Source of the DNA: Lactobacillus sp. ESL0785 | GTDB lineage: Bacteria; Bacillota; Bacilli; Lactobacillales; Lactobacillaceae | Direction: 5' to 3' | NCBI RefSeq assembly: GCF_029395455.1 | Contig: NZ_CP113916.1 | Coordinates: 124,001-188,000 of the forward strand | DNA length: 64,000 nt | Shown here: piece after piece, positions 17,809 to 25,231 of the stretch | Layout: the number at the start of each line of letters is the position of its first letter | Numbering within the stretch: the first letter of the stretch is position 1 | Notes under the pieces: model-generated | What the model saw: the letters and a program-made list of their open reading frames with translations, nothing else | Databases searched by the model: none | Told to the model about the DNA's origin: nothing | Program-made: the position numbers and the translations under genes

Positions 17809-18492
17809 ATGGCACGACGGAAAAATTTGAAAAGAAGAAGAGTAATTTTAAGTAATACGTTTCATTTGATTCGAGAAAATGGAATGGAAAATGTTTCTTT
17901 TCAGATGATTGCGGAAAAATCAGGCATTTCTAAGTCTTTGCTGCAATCGTATTATTCACATAAAGCAAAACTGACAGATGATGTCGTTAGTAATATTCTT
18001 AATACTTTGGATGAGCAAGTTGGGAAACTTAATGATCAAAATAAAGGTGGCATCTGCGCTAGAACTGAAGCTTTTATTTACACAATTGCGATGTTAGGAA
18101 TCTATGATAAAGGACTTGATCGGATTATTTCTGAAGTTTTTAGTAGTAATAAGACCTTAGATAATTGGAGCAGGATGCTTAATGGCTGGATTAAAAATAA
18201 TCAGTTGTTTACGACCGATAATTTTAATCTTGAAGATGTTCGAACTGGCTTAGCCTTTGTTGTTACTGGAGTTGGTCGGCTTTATCATGATCGTGAACGA
18301 CATAATTTAACTGCAAAACAGATGGCTGATTATGCTACTGGCTCATTAATGTATAGCTTTTTGCATTGTACACCTAAACAAATTGACCAGGCGCTTGCTG
18401 ATGGACATAAGATTATTGCTGGGGCTGATATTAAAGAGATTCACCACGCAATCGATACTATGTTTGATGAAGGCAAAGATATTGTGTGTTAG
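17809..18492 (+). CDS. TetR-family transcriptional regulator
   Basis: A 227-residue regulator. The N-terminal TetR helix-turn-helix lies at about residues 8-55 (RRRVILSNTFHLIRENGMENVSFQMIAEKSGISKS with gaps from the consensus), followed by a helical ligand domain. It is 11 bp upstream of the membrane-protein gene at 18504 and probably controls it and itself. Confidence 0.85.
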   Translation: MARRKNLKRRRVILSNTFHLIRENGMENVSFQMIAEKSGISKSLLQSYYSHKAKLTDDVVSNILNTLDEQVGKLNDQNKGGICARTEAFIYTIAMLGIYDKGLDRIISEVFSSNKTLDNWSRMLNGWIKNNQLFTTDNFNLEDVRTGLAFVVTGVGRLYHDRERHNLTAKQMADYATGSLMYSFLHCTPKQIDQALADGHKIIAGADIKEIHHAIDTMFDEGKDIVC

Positions 18493-18503
18493 AGAGGGAA
18501 AAT

Positions 18504-19334
18504 ATGGCAAATGGCGCTCAAAGCGGTTTGCGTAAAGTAAATCAGGAACAAAACACTGAGTATAAAAAGGTGTTAACTTTTGTTATCTTCTTAATTGTGA
18601 TGTTAGGCATGGTAACCGTAACTTTTTTGAATCCTTTTTTTATGAAAGGACAAATTAGAACTAGCAATAATGAAGCTGTTGTTGTTAGACAGATTAATCG
18701 TCACTTTGATGCTTTGGCTGAAGCAATTGGTGCTAATAAAAGTGATAATGCAAATTTACTGACAAGTAAGCAAACGCAGCCAATTGCTGATCATGTCATT
18801 GATTACACATTGGGAATTCATTGGTTTAAATTTAGTAACTTTAATTTAGCTGAACAAATCCTGCATGATATTGAACTGAATATCGATCAGGGAGCATCGA
18901 GTGATGCTCAATTGGTACAAGAAAAATTAAAAAAACAGAAGCAAAATGCTCCTTATGATGTAATCACAGCATTTAACTTAAATTCAATTACGGTTGGAGC
19001 TAATTTGGCACTGATGTTGTTAATTGTTAATATTATTTTGGTTATTGTGACGGTTATGAGCTTACAATCGCTAATTAGTGATATGAAAACGGTAATGGGT
19101 ACTAAGCTACTCGTGCATGATGTGACAGCTGCAGGGATGTGGGCAGGATTTTGGCTGATTTTACTTGCTGGTTTGCTTGCCTTAATTCCGGTTGTGTTTA
19201 ATGTTGACGGTTTTGCTGTTTTGGGTTATTTATTTGAAATTGGCAGTAGTGTCTTTTTAGATTTTGTCATTGTTGGAGTAGTAGTATATATTTTAAGTGC
19301 AATTCCGTGGGAAATTACATCACCGAATAATTAA
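18504..19334 (+). CDS. Membrane protein of unknown function, TetR-linked
   Basis: ATG 18504 follows AGAGGGAAAAT. The 276-residue protein has one TM near the N-terminus (about 24-45), an extracytoplasmic region of about 115 residues without cysteines, and three TM segments in the C-terminal half (about 163-190, 205-230, 238-262). The layout (one TM, external loop, three TM) recalls TIGR01906-type integral membrane proteins but I cannot confirm the family. Partner of the TetR regulator upstream. Confidence 0.7.
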   Translation: MANGAQSGLRKVNQEQNTEYKKVLTFVIFLIVMLGMVTVTFLNPFFMKGQIRTSNNEAVVVRQINRHFDALAEAIGANKSDNANLLTSKQTQPIADHVIDYTLGIHWFKFSNFNLAEQILHDIELNIDQGASSDAQLVQEKLKKQKQNAPYDVITAFNLNSITVGANLALMLLIVNIILVIVTVMSLQSLISDMKTVMGTKLLVHDVTAAGMWAGFWLILLAGLLALIPVVFNVDGFAVLGYLFEIGSSVFLDFVIVGVVVYILSAIPWEITSPNN

Positions 19335-19338
19335 TAAT

Positions 19339-19372
19339 TAGGGTTTTGTCTATTTGACAAAGCCTTTTTGAT
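19339..19372 (+). terminator. Intrinsic terminator
   Basis: GGTTTTGTC / GACAAAGCC stem followed by TTTTT, after the membrane-protein gene and just before the GNAT gene. Confidence 0.75.
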
Positions 19373-19383
19373 TGGAGAATTAA

Positions 19384-19878
19384 ATGACAGTTAATTTTGT
19401 ACAGGCAACTAAAACAGATTTACCATTAATTGTTGCTATTTATAATCAAAATATTGCTAGTAAAACCGTGACTGCGGATTTAAAGTCAGTGACTGTTGCT
19501 CAAAGGCAGAATTGGTTTAATGAGCATAATAATCAGCGACCCTTATGGGTAATAATGGTCAATGAACAACTTGCTGGTTGGGTAAGCCTTGAGTCTTTTT
19601 ATGGACGAGCTGCATATCATGCAACAGTTGAAATTAGTATTTATCTTGATCGTAAATTTCAACACCGTGGGTTAGGTACTAAGGCTTTGCGATACGTGGC
19701 TGTGCAAACGCAACGGCTGAATATCCACACTATTCTGGCTTACGTCTTTAGTAGTAACAAGGCAAGTCAGGCACTCTTTAAAGCAGCGGGTTATCAAGTT
19801 TATGGTCATTTACCACAAGTTGCAGATATGGCTGGTCAGCTAATTGACTTAGATATTTTAGGTAAAAAGTTTGCCTAA
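19384..19878 (+). CDS. GNAT N-acetyltransferase, phosphinothricin-acetyltransferase-like
   Basis: A 164-residue GNAT enzyme. The block ATVEISIYLDRKFQHRGLGTKAL (split here by the acetyl-CoA pyrophosphate loop Q/RxxGxG/A) and the later SSNKASQALFKAAGYQVYGHL segment match the PAT/YncA subfamily, which N-acetylates small amines such as methionine sulfone or phosphinothricin. Signature Glu in VEIS is present. Substrate here unknown. Confidence 0.87.
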   Translation: MTVNFVQATKTDLPLIVAIYNQNIASKTVTADLKSVTVAQRQNWFNEHNNQRPLWVIMVNEQLAGWVSLESFYGRAAYHATVEISIYLDRKFQHRGLGTKALRYVAVQTQRLNIHTILAYVFSSNKASQALFKAAGYQVYGHLPQVADMAGQLIDLDILGKKFA

Positions 19879-19967
19879 TGTATGTTATCAGTTAATGAAA
19901 ATGTGATATTGCAGTCTGAGCTATTTTTGTTTTGACTCAGTGCTTAAAAAGGCAACGATACATGCCC

Positions 19968-20003
19968 CAAAGGAGTTCTATTAGTTTAGGAATTCCTTTT
20001 TTA
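19968..20003 (+). terminator. Intrinsic terminator
   Basis: AAAGGAGTTC / GAATTCCTTT stem (one G-U) followed by TTTTTT, between the GNAT gene and the convergent pseudogene. Confidence 0.75.
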
Positions 20004-20029
20004 TTTACATTCATATTAAACAGCAGCGG

Positions 20030-21008
20030 TTATTCTTGCTTAAATAATTTAAATTGATACTGGTAAAGGCCGTGAACGTTAATTTTGTACTCATGACCAG
20101 CAATTATCGGCGTTGCTCCCGGCAGATAACTAATAATTGTTTGAAAATTACCATACCCGGCATCTTGATAATTAGTTACTCTAGTTGCCTGATAAGTCTG
20201 CTTGGTGGTTTCATCCGTGATGGTGATTTGCGGTGTAGTTGTGATTGCGCGATTGGAAAAGTAAAGTGACCAAGCAATTTGCGGGTTATTAACTAATTCA
20301 AATGGGAAAAGATTTTTGCTAGGATAAGTAACTAACTTTTGACTAGCAGGCCGAAAAATATCGTCAGTATTGAGAATTTTTTGGACAGAATAACGATAGC
20401 CGTTACTGTCGTAGGCTGCACCAGTACCAACTGAAGATAAGCGGGTAGATAACAGCCAAGCGTGGTGTCCCGTGTCGAGGCCTGACAAGTTATAGCGGTC
20501 AGTTAAGAGATCGGTAATGACATCGCCGGCTGATTGATTGCCCGTGTTAAAGTTTAAGTTGACGGTTTTTAGAAGTAGTTTGGGCCACTTTCCAAGTAGC
20601 GCGCGTAATATCTTTTGGCCGTTTTTCGTAAGGCAGACCATGTTGATTAATTAACGGGTTAGCATTTAATGTAGATAAGACAGCCGCGGTCTTTTGTGAT
20701 TTAAGATTGTCGGCGGGATTTTCGACAACGGGTTTTAAGTTAAAAAGACTGCGATAATAATTAATGTAATTAAGCTGAGCGCTTAAATAGTTAGGTGCAA
20801 GGATACCTTCCTTAAATTTGCGGTTAAAAGAGGGCTTGGTTGCATAAAGATTATTTAAACTGAAGGGCATCTTATTTAGCGCTGCATATTTATGTTGGAA
20901 GTGTTCAACCTTAGTAGTTTCATCAGGTGTAAAGTCAGCAGCAACAGGGCTACTAATTGAAAATACTAACGGCACACTCGCAAGTGCGATTAACAATTTA
21001 CGTAACAA
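20030..21008 (-). pseudogene. Secreted CAP/SCP-domain protein, frameshifted
   Basis: Two overlapping frames make one protein of about 325 residues. The start is TTG at 21008 behind GGAGGTTCAAC, giving a signal peptide (MLRKLLIALASVPLVFS..., cleavage near VAAD). The first frame carries YINYYRSLFNLKPV and LNANPLINQHGLPYEKRP, the second NQSAGDVITDLLTDRY, GHHAWLLSTR and a C-terminal beta-rich domain; together they read as a CAP-fold domain like that of lactobacillar SEC10/PgrA and SCP proteins. The break is at the T5 run 20566-20570: removing one base rejoins the frames. Could be a sequencing error, a true pseudogene or a slippage switch. Confidence 0.75.
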
Positions 21009-21187
21009 GTTGAACCTCCTTTTTTTGCTTATGCAATTATTATAGTCCATTTTGATAGTCTGTTTTATTTAACTTTTGGTTAAGTAAGTTATTTAGCATT
21101 TTTGGGTTAAAAATTGTTCAATACTTACTTGAGATTGATTCATAACTTTGAAAGACTTTTGATTTTTAATTAATTAAAAATAAAATA

Positions 21188-21214
21188 ATAAAAAACGATC
21201 CTTTCAGGATCGTC
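21188..21214 (-). terminator. Intrinsic terminator
   Basis: Minus strand ACGATCCTGAAAGGATCGT followed by TTTTTATT, downstream of the small membrane gene ending at 21296. Confidence 0.8.
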
Positions 21215-21295
21215 TTCAAATGTTGCGAACAATTAAATATGTTTGATATTGTATTGTATCTTAAATTTTGTTTGGATAATTGTTTTAAAAATAAC

Positions 21296-21571
21296 CTAAA
21301 TAATATAGAAACAAATAAACAAATACATTGCAGCTCCGATTATAGTGTTTGCTAAAGCTACAATTGCTTTTAATTTGTTTTGAGAGAATCTTACCGTTAT
21401 ATGATTAGCCAAATATTCATGTAAAAATGAAATCAGCATTACAAAGATAAAGAAGAAACTTCCTACTAGCTTAGTTTTATTAGAGGTCAAAAAAATTGGG
21501 TTTAGGCTTGTAACTAATGCGATTAAAGCAAAGGTCATGGTTATTTGATAATTTGAAATCATTTTTTTCAT
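21296..21571 (-). CDS. Small three-TM membrane protein, inverted paralogue of 24718-24993
   Basis: A 91-residue hydrophobic protein beginning MKKMISNYQITMTFALIALVT, with three membrane segments (about 7-28, 35-52, 68-90) and a short polar loop FSQNKLK. It is closely related along its whole length to the product of 24718-24993, which lies in the opposite orientation at the far side of the bacteriocin-like locus. No family recognised; size and topology are those of many bacteriocin immunity proteins, but this is only a possibility. Confidence 0.75.
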   Translation of the reverse strand: MKKMISNYQITMTFALIALVTSLNPIFLTSNKTKLVGSFFFIFVMLISFLHEYLANHITVRFSQNKLKAIVALANTIIGAAMYLFICFYII

Positions 21572-21597
21572 AATGCACCTCTTGTTTATTAAGATTG

Positions 21598-21635
21598 CAA
21601 AAAGCTGCGATTGTTGAAAATCTCAGCTTTTTGTC
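21598..21635 (-). terminator. Intrinsic terminator at the end of the bacteriocin-like operon
   Basis: AAAAAGCTG.GATT / AATC.CAGCTTTTT stem with T-tract, 17 bp after the stop of the truncated peptide frame; works in both directions by sequence. Confidence 0.75.
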
Positions 21636-21651
21636 TAAGAGTAAGTTCTTA

Positions 21652-21810
21652 TTAGCATAACAGAGAGCCTGCTTGGTATAACAGTCCTATTACGAGTGGC
21701 ACAATAACAGCTGCTGGTCCAGAAATCCCTAGCAAAGCTGCTGCATACATACCGGAATGAACATACCCAATAAATTGTAAAGCTTTTGCACAGGTTCCCT
21801 TATGCTTTGA
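21652..21810 (-). pseudogene. N-terminally truncated second bacteriocin-like peptide (C-x44-C domain)
   Basis: An open minus-strand frame of 52 residues with no ATG/GTG/TTG in front (a stop lies at 21826-21828) encodes SKHKGTCAKALQFIG, then GMYAAALLGISGPAAVIVP, and ends YQAGSLLC. It has one Cys near the start, 44 hydrophobic/Gly-Ala residues, and a terminal Cys. This is the same layout as the C-terminal domain of the protein at 22057-22602 (C-x46-C, also ending in Cys), so it looks like a duplicated mature domain that has lost its signal and pro-region. Translation by itself is doubtful; fusion with an upstream frame by slippage cannot be excluded. Confidence 0.6.
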
Positions 21811-21812
21811 TT

Positions 21813-22067
21813 TTATAAATAAAATTTACAAAATAGCAAAAGTATAACTCCTATGCAATCAACAATTAATTCAGATAATTTATTATTTATATTCTTAAAA
21901 TTAAAAACAAATTCTATTAAAATTATAGGAATAACGACTATTAAAATTCTATAAATACTTTTAAATTTAAAAATGCCATCAATAAAACCATATCCTAAAG
22001 TAAGAACAAAATAAAAAAGTGATGAATTATATTCAACAAATAAGTTTCTAAGTTTATTAACAAACAA
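21813..22067 (-). CDS. Candidate immunity protein, overlapping the bacteriocin-like gene
   Basis: An 84-residue protein from a TTG start that overlaps the end of the prepropeptide gene by 11 bp, an arrangement that suggests coupled re-initiation; no Shine-Dalgarno is visible. It has three hydrophobic stretches (about 15-33, 38-55, 65-82) and basic loops. Position immediately after, and overlapping, a bacteriocin-like gene plus small size and multiple TM segments is the usual signature of an immunity protein; no family is recognised, so the role is inference. Confidence 0.55.
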   Translation of the reverse strand: MFVNKLRNLFVEYNSSLFYFVLTLGYGFIDGIFKFKSIYRILIVVIPIILIEFVFNFKNINNKLSELIVDCIGVILLLFCKFYL

Positions 22068-22602
22068 AATGTGCTATGCCGTGCATTCCTAATCCTAGAG
22101 CTTCGCCCATTGCCCAGCCAGCTATTCCGGCACCTGCCACTGATGAACCATATTTAAAAGCTGCTGAGCCTATAGTTCCAATTGCATTAAATGTATTTTT
22201 ACATGCTTTTGAATGCGTAACATGTCTTAATAATGGGCTGTCTTCGGTATCGTCATTAGTAAATTCAGAAGGATGTGAAGTGATATAACTATTTAGTTGA
22301 GTTAAAGCGCTTTTTACGTCATTAATGCTTACACTAACATTTGTTTTCTTTAAAGAGCTTGCTAAATACCCTTCGTCAACAATCTTTACTTGTGGTAATC
22401 CTTTGGCATTCTTAACAACAATAAGTGAACCTTGCATTGCTGCTGCAACTTTATTAACCTCAGCTTTTGAAGGTTGGTTACTTGTTTGTGTAACTTTAAC
22501 AGGTTGTTGAGTTGTAGTTGCTGCTGATACTTGACTAACTGGTACTGCAAACATAGATACTGCCATTGCAGCTGATGATACTAATGTTACTAACTTTTTC
22601 AT
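22057..22602 (-). CDS. Sec-exported bacteriocin-like prepropeptide with C-x46-C C-terminal domain
   Basis: ATG 22602 follows TAGGAGGT; 181 residues. A Sec signal peptide (MKKLVTLVSSAAMAVSMF, cleavage near VSAA about residue 27) is followed by a Lys/Gln-rich pro-region (about 28-128) containing a short acidic stretch (NDDTED). The last 50 residues start HSKACKN and are Gly/Ala-rich and hydrophobic, with just two cysteines, C134 and the final residue C181. This modular form (signal, pro-region, hydrophobic disulfide domain, no double-Gly leader) recalls the enterocin O16/EntV and corynicin JK type; sequence relationship is not proven. Flanked by a candidate immunity gene, an Rgg regulator and a thioredoxin-fold gene. 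Confidence 0.7.
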   Translation of the reverse strand: MKKLVTLVSSAAMAVSMFAVPVSQVSAATTTQQPVKVTQTSNQPSKAEVNKVAAAMQGSLIVVKNAKGLPQVKIVDEGYLASSLKKTNVSVSINDVKSALTQLNSYITSHPSEFTNDDTEDSPLLRHVTHSKACKNTFNAIGTIGSAAFKYGSSVAGAGIAGWAMGEALGLGMHGIAHFVC

Positions 22603-22647
22603 AATAATATACCTCCTAAATAACACTTTTATATTGGTTACACATAA

Positions 22648-22692
22648 TTAATCAACTAAAAACATAAAAAGTCCTCTTAAAAAATTAATCAT
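22648..22692 (-). CDS. 14-residue peptide ORF between rgg and the bacteriocin-like gene (candidate pheromone)
   Basis: An ATG at 22692 with an excellent ribosome-binding site (AAAGGAGG, 7-nt spacing) opens the 14-codon frame MINFLRGLFMFLVD. It lies after the rgg terminator and 45 bp before the prepropeptide start, on the same strand. Short hydrophobic peptides encoded next to Rgg-family regulators act as intercellular signals (SHP peptides, and the leaderless SIP peptide between ropB and speB in Streptococcus pyogenes, which has this same gene order). Function here is inference; it is too short for standard gene calling. Confidence 0.6.
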   Translation of the reverse strand: MINFLRGLFMFLVD

Positions 22693-22754
22693 TTCATATC
22701 CTCCTTTCTTATTTCTTCTCAATTTCTACAGTTACTATATCAAGAAAGTAATTT

Positions 22755-22801
22755 CAAAAATTAAAAATGACGTATTTGCTAATTTGTTACAAATACGTCA
22801 T
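22755..22801 (-). terminator. Terminator of the Rgg gene
   Basis: Perfect 12-bp stem ATGACGTATTTG / CAAATACGTCAT (22801-22790 and 22778-22767) followed by TTTTTAATTTTT on the minus strand, immediately after the rgg stop. The long perfect palindrome could double as an operator. Confidence 0.8.
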
Positions 22802-22805
22802 TTCT

Positions 22806-23651
22806 TTATGTGTTTTCTTTCAAAAGGTTTTTGAGTTCGGTACTATATTTTTGCATACCATTTGTTGCAAAATTTGAAATTATTGCGTTACAGATACTTA
22901 ACTCTTCAGTTTTAGAATTAATACAATAATTAATTAAATGAATTAAAAAATTTAAAATATTTTTGTAAAAATAATTTTCGGGAAGAATATCAACTTCATT
23001 AGCTTTTTTAATAAAAAAGGCTACTTCATCAAATTGTTGTTGCTTAATACAAAGAAGCAAAATATTAATAATTACTGCTAAAATTTTATTTTGTACTTTA
23101 GGATCATCATCTATAAAATTATTAACAATTTTTTTAGAAATCATCAAATTAGTAGTCAAGTCAAACCATGCCATACAATTACAGTAAAGATTAATATTCT
23201 CCTTTGAAAAGTTTTCAACTTCAAAAATTTTTTCCTTCAAAATTTTTTTAGTCTTTGAATCCAAACTGTTATAGTCATTATCTACTAAAGCTATTCCAAT
23301 ATCTACTAATAATAGCTCTTCTTTTTTATTAGATAATTCACTAGTTTCAATCAATTTTCGTACTTGATATAATTTATCTTTAGAATCTATATAATAAGCT
23401 TGCTTTATTTTATATTCTATTTCTCTAGTTGCTTTACTTTGTAATTGCATACTACGATCAAATCTATTAAAAAATTTAGTTAGTGAAATCTTGTTATATT
23501 GCAGCAACTTAATTAGGTCTTCTGCAGAGATCCTGTTTGCATCTTTTTCTACGCGAGCATAAAAGGATGGGCTAATTACATTACCTGCCCATTCTTTTTT
23601 AGTCTTTGATTGGCTAACACGAAATTCTTTCAATAACTCTCCTATTTTCAT
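22806..23651 (-). CDS. Rgg/GadR/MutR-type transcriptional regulator
   Basis: A 281-residue protein. Residues 1-62 form an XRE helix-turn-helix (GELLKEFRVSQSKTKKEWAG and SPSFYARVEKDANRISAEDL), and the rest is an all-helical repeat domain typical of the Rgg/PlcR group that binds short peptides. RBS AGAGGAAA before ATG. The gene is divergent from the thioredoxin-fold gene and directly upstream of the 14-residue ORF and the bacteriocin-like gene, so it is likely their activator or repressor. Base composition is more AT-rich than that of the core genes around, as expected for accessory DNA. Confidence 0.82.
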   Translation of the reverse strand: MKIGELLKEFRVSQSKTKKEWAGNVISPSFYARVEKDANRISAEDLIKLLQYNKISLTKFFNRFDRSMQLQSKATREIEYKIKQAYYIDSKDKLYQVRKLIETSELSNKKEELLLVDIGIALVDNDYNSLDSKTKKILKEKIFEVENFSKENINLYCNCMAWFDLTTNLMISKKIVNNFIDDDPKVQNKILAVIINILLLCIKQQQFDEVAFFIKKANEVDILPENYFYKNILNFLIHLINYCINSKTEELSICNAIISNFATNGMQKYSTELKNLLKENT

Positions 23652-23699
23652 TGTGTTTTCCTCTACTCAAACTAGCATATATGTCATTTATCATCTTTT

Positions 23700-23729
23700 A
23701 TTATAAAATTACTTTATGCTGTTATACAA
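23700..23729 (-). promoter_or_regulatory. Promoter of the Rgg gene
   Basis: Minus strand TTGTAT (23729-23724), 18-bp spacer, TATAAT (23705-23700), in the 104-bp divergent region between rgg and the thioredoxin-fold gene. Confidence 0.65.
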
Positions 23730-23755
23730 GAGGAATGTTAAAGGAGAGACTAGAT

Positions 23756-24250
23756 ATGAAGCATAAATTAATTAAACTTATTGCCGCAATTCAACTTATG
23801 TTATCATTGTTTGTCTTGCCAATGAATAATGTATCTGCAAGTACGACTAATGATAATCCGACCTCACAAACTACTAATAATAATCTGCTGAAATACCAAG
23901 AGCAAATTTATATCAATGCAGTTAAGCATTTTAAGAAAATCTCTGTTCAAAAATTAAATAAACTAGTTGGTAAAAAGAAAATTACTGTTTTCTGGGGTAA
24001 GAAAAGTTGTCCATTCTGTCGAGCTTTTGTACCTAAATTGGCTAAAATCAGTCATCAACGGCATATTAAAATTTATTATATTGATACAGCAAAGACTGAC
24101 AGCAATTCCGCTTTAAAAAAGGCACGTAAAAAGTTCAAAGTAACAGGTGTGCCTACACTAATGAAAATTAAAAATAACAAAAAAATTGTAATTATGGATC
24201 GTACACGTACTGATCTTACCCATTTTTTAACTAAAAAGTATTCTAATTAA
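23756..24250 (+). CDS. Secreted thioredoxin-fold protein, bacteriocin accessory type (PedC/BrcD-like)
   Basis: ATG 23756 after AAAGGAGAG gives 164 residues. A signal peptide (about 1-32, LPMNNVSAS) targets it outside; the thioredoxin fold follows with FWGKKSCPFCRAFVPKL, the redox pair being C85 and C88, and the cis-Pro loop TGVPTLMKI. This matches thioredoxin-like bacteriocin accessory proteins, which form disulfides in secreted bacteriocins. Adjacent to and divergent from rgg, near a peptide gene whose product has just two Cys, it is a sensible partner for that disulfide. Partner assignment is inference. Confidence 0.8.
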   Translation: MKHKLIKLIAAIQLMLSLFVLPMNNVSASTTNDNPTSQTTNNNLLKYQEQIYINAVKHFKKISVQKLNKLVGKKKITVFWGKKSCPFCRAFVPKLAKISHQRHIKIYYIDTAKTDSNSALKKARKKFKVTGVPTLMKIKNNKKIVIMDRTRTDLTHFLTKKYSN

Positions 24251-24717
24251 AATTTTACATATGTTGAGTTTATCAATTAGACAGCTGCAAGAATGGCTGA
24301 ACTCTCCATCTTATGCAAATTTACCAGTTTTATTTTTGGGGATCATTTTATTGATACACTATTTATAAATCTTAAAAAGAAGTTGCTAATTATGTATACT
24401 AGATAAAATTAAAAAAATATATTTGAAGATTACGGTGTAACTTTTGATTATTTTACTTTTCAAATAATTACTGCGTTGCTAGAAGAAATTGAGGAGGAGT
24501 ATAGTATTTATAAACTGTCTGTAGTACTATTTTATTGTATGTGAAACAGCTGTTAATAAATTTGGGTTTAATTTACAGTTCACTAATAAAAAACCCCTAA
24601 CTGCACTGGTAAGTGCATTAATTTGCTTAATAATTATTTGGACTACAAGAAAATGCTTTGGTTTTTGAGTGGTTTTTAAAATATGTAGTAATAATTTCTA
24701 TAAGGAGATGTTTTAGT
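24251..24717 (+). other. 467-bp stretch with decayed coding remnants only
   Basis: No convincing gene. A 35-codon frame at 24261-24368 (MLSLSIRQLQEWLNS then a hydrophobic end PVLFLGIILLIHYL) has no ribosome-binding site. A second start-less frame around 24420-24545 encodes FEDYGVTFDYFTFQ and LLEEIEEEY and ends in TGA. Both look like fragments of old genes. A promoter for the gene at 24718 is probably in the last 60 bp. Confidence 0.45.
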
Positions 24718-24993
24718 ATGAAAAAAGTCATTTCAAATTATCAAGTGACTGTAACCTTTGCTTTAATTGCTTTGATTACTAGCCTTAATCCCATCTTTTT
24801 AGCTTCTAAGCGAACAAGACTAGTAGGAGCTGGCTTTGTTATTTTTGTGATGTTGATTTCTTTTTTGCATGAATATTTGGTTAATAACGCCGCAGTAAGC
24901 ATTGCACAAAACAAATTAAAAGCTGGTGTGGCACTGACTAATACTGTAATTGGAGCGATAGTATACTTGATTATTTGTGCTTATGTTATTTAA
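24718..24993 (+). CDS. Small three-TM membrane protein, inverted paralogue of 21296-21571
   Basis: ATG 24718 with TAAGGAGATG in front; 91 residues starting MKKVISNYQVTVTFALIALIT. Same length, same three-TM layout and the same NPIFL, FVMLISFLHEYL and QNKLKA blocks as the minus-strand gene at 21296-21571. The two copies lie as an inverted pair on either side of the bacteriocin-like genes. Function unknown; an immunity or membrane-protection role would fit the place but is not shown. Confidence 0.75.
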   Translation: MKKVISNYQVTVTFALIALITSLNPIFLASKRTRLVGAGFVIFVMLISFLHEYLVNNAAVSIAQNKLKAGVALTNTVIGAIVYLIICAYVI

Positions 24994-25066
24994 TTAAGCT
25001 ACTTTGCGCAAAAATGGCATATAAGCTGATAAAGGTAGAAAAGTATTTTAGTTAGCTCAAAGCTCA

Positions 25067-25231
25067 TTGATATTTTAATTATGAATATGTTACAATATCT
25101 GTATAAAGAAAAAGAGCCAAGTTTTAACTTGGTTCTTAAAAGATGTCCCGCGTAAAAGGCGGTGGCGTAATTACGTTAAACTAAAAAAGTCGTCACATAA
25201 CTGGCTAAAGTATCGGACGGCTTTTTTAGTA
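25067..25231 (+). ncRNA. Candidate antitoxin RNA of a type I toxin-antitoxin module
   Basis: TTGATA (25067-25072), 18-bp spacer and TACAAT (25091-25096) form a promoter with no protein gene behind it. The expected transcript of about 125 nt has a hairpin GAGCCAAGTT/AACTTGGTTC (25114-25135), the element GGCGGTGGC (25158-25166), and ends at GTCGTC...GACGGC plus T6 (25189-25227). It converges on the holin-like toxin gene, whose 3' end is 8 bp away, the usual layout of an antitoxin RNA. Confidence 0.55.

Noticed and set aside
22767..22801. 12-bp perfect palindrome as an Rgg operator
   Set aside because: Its position right after the rgg stop with a T-rich tail makes a terminator the simpler reading; kept only as a possible second role.
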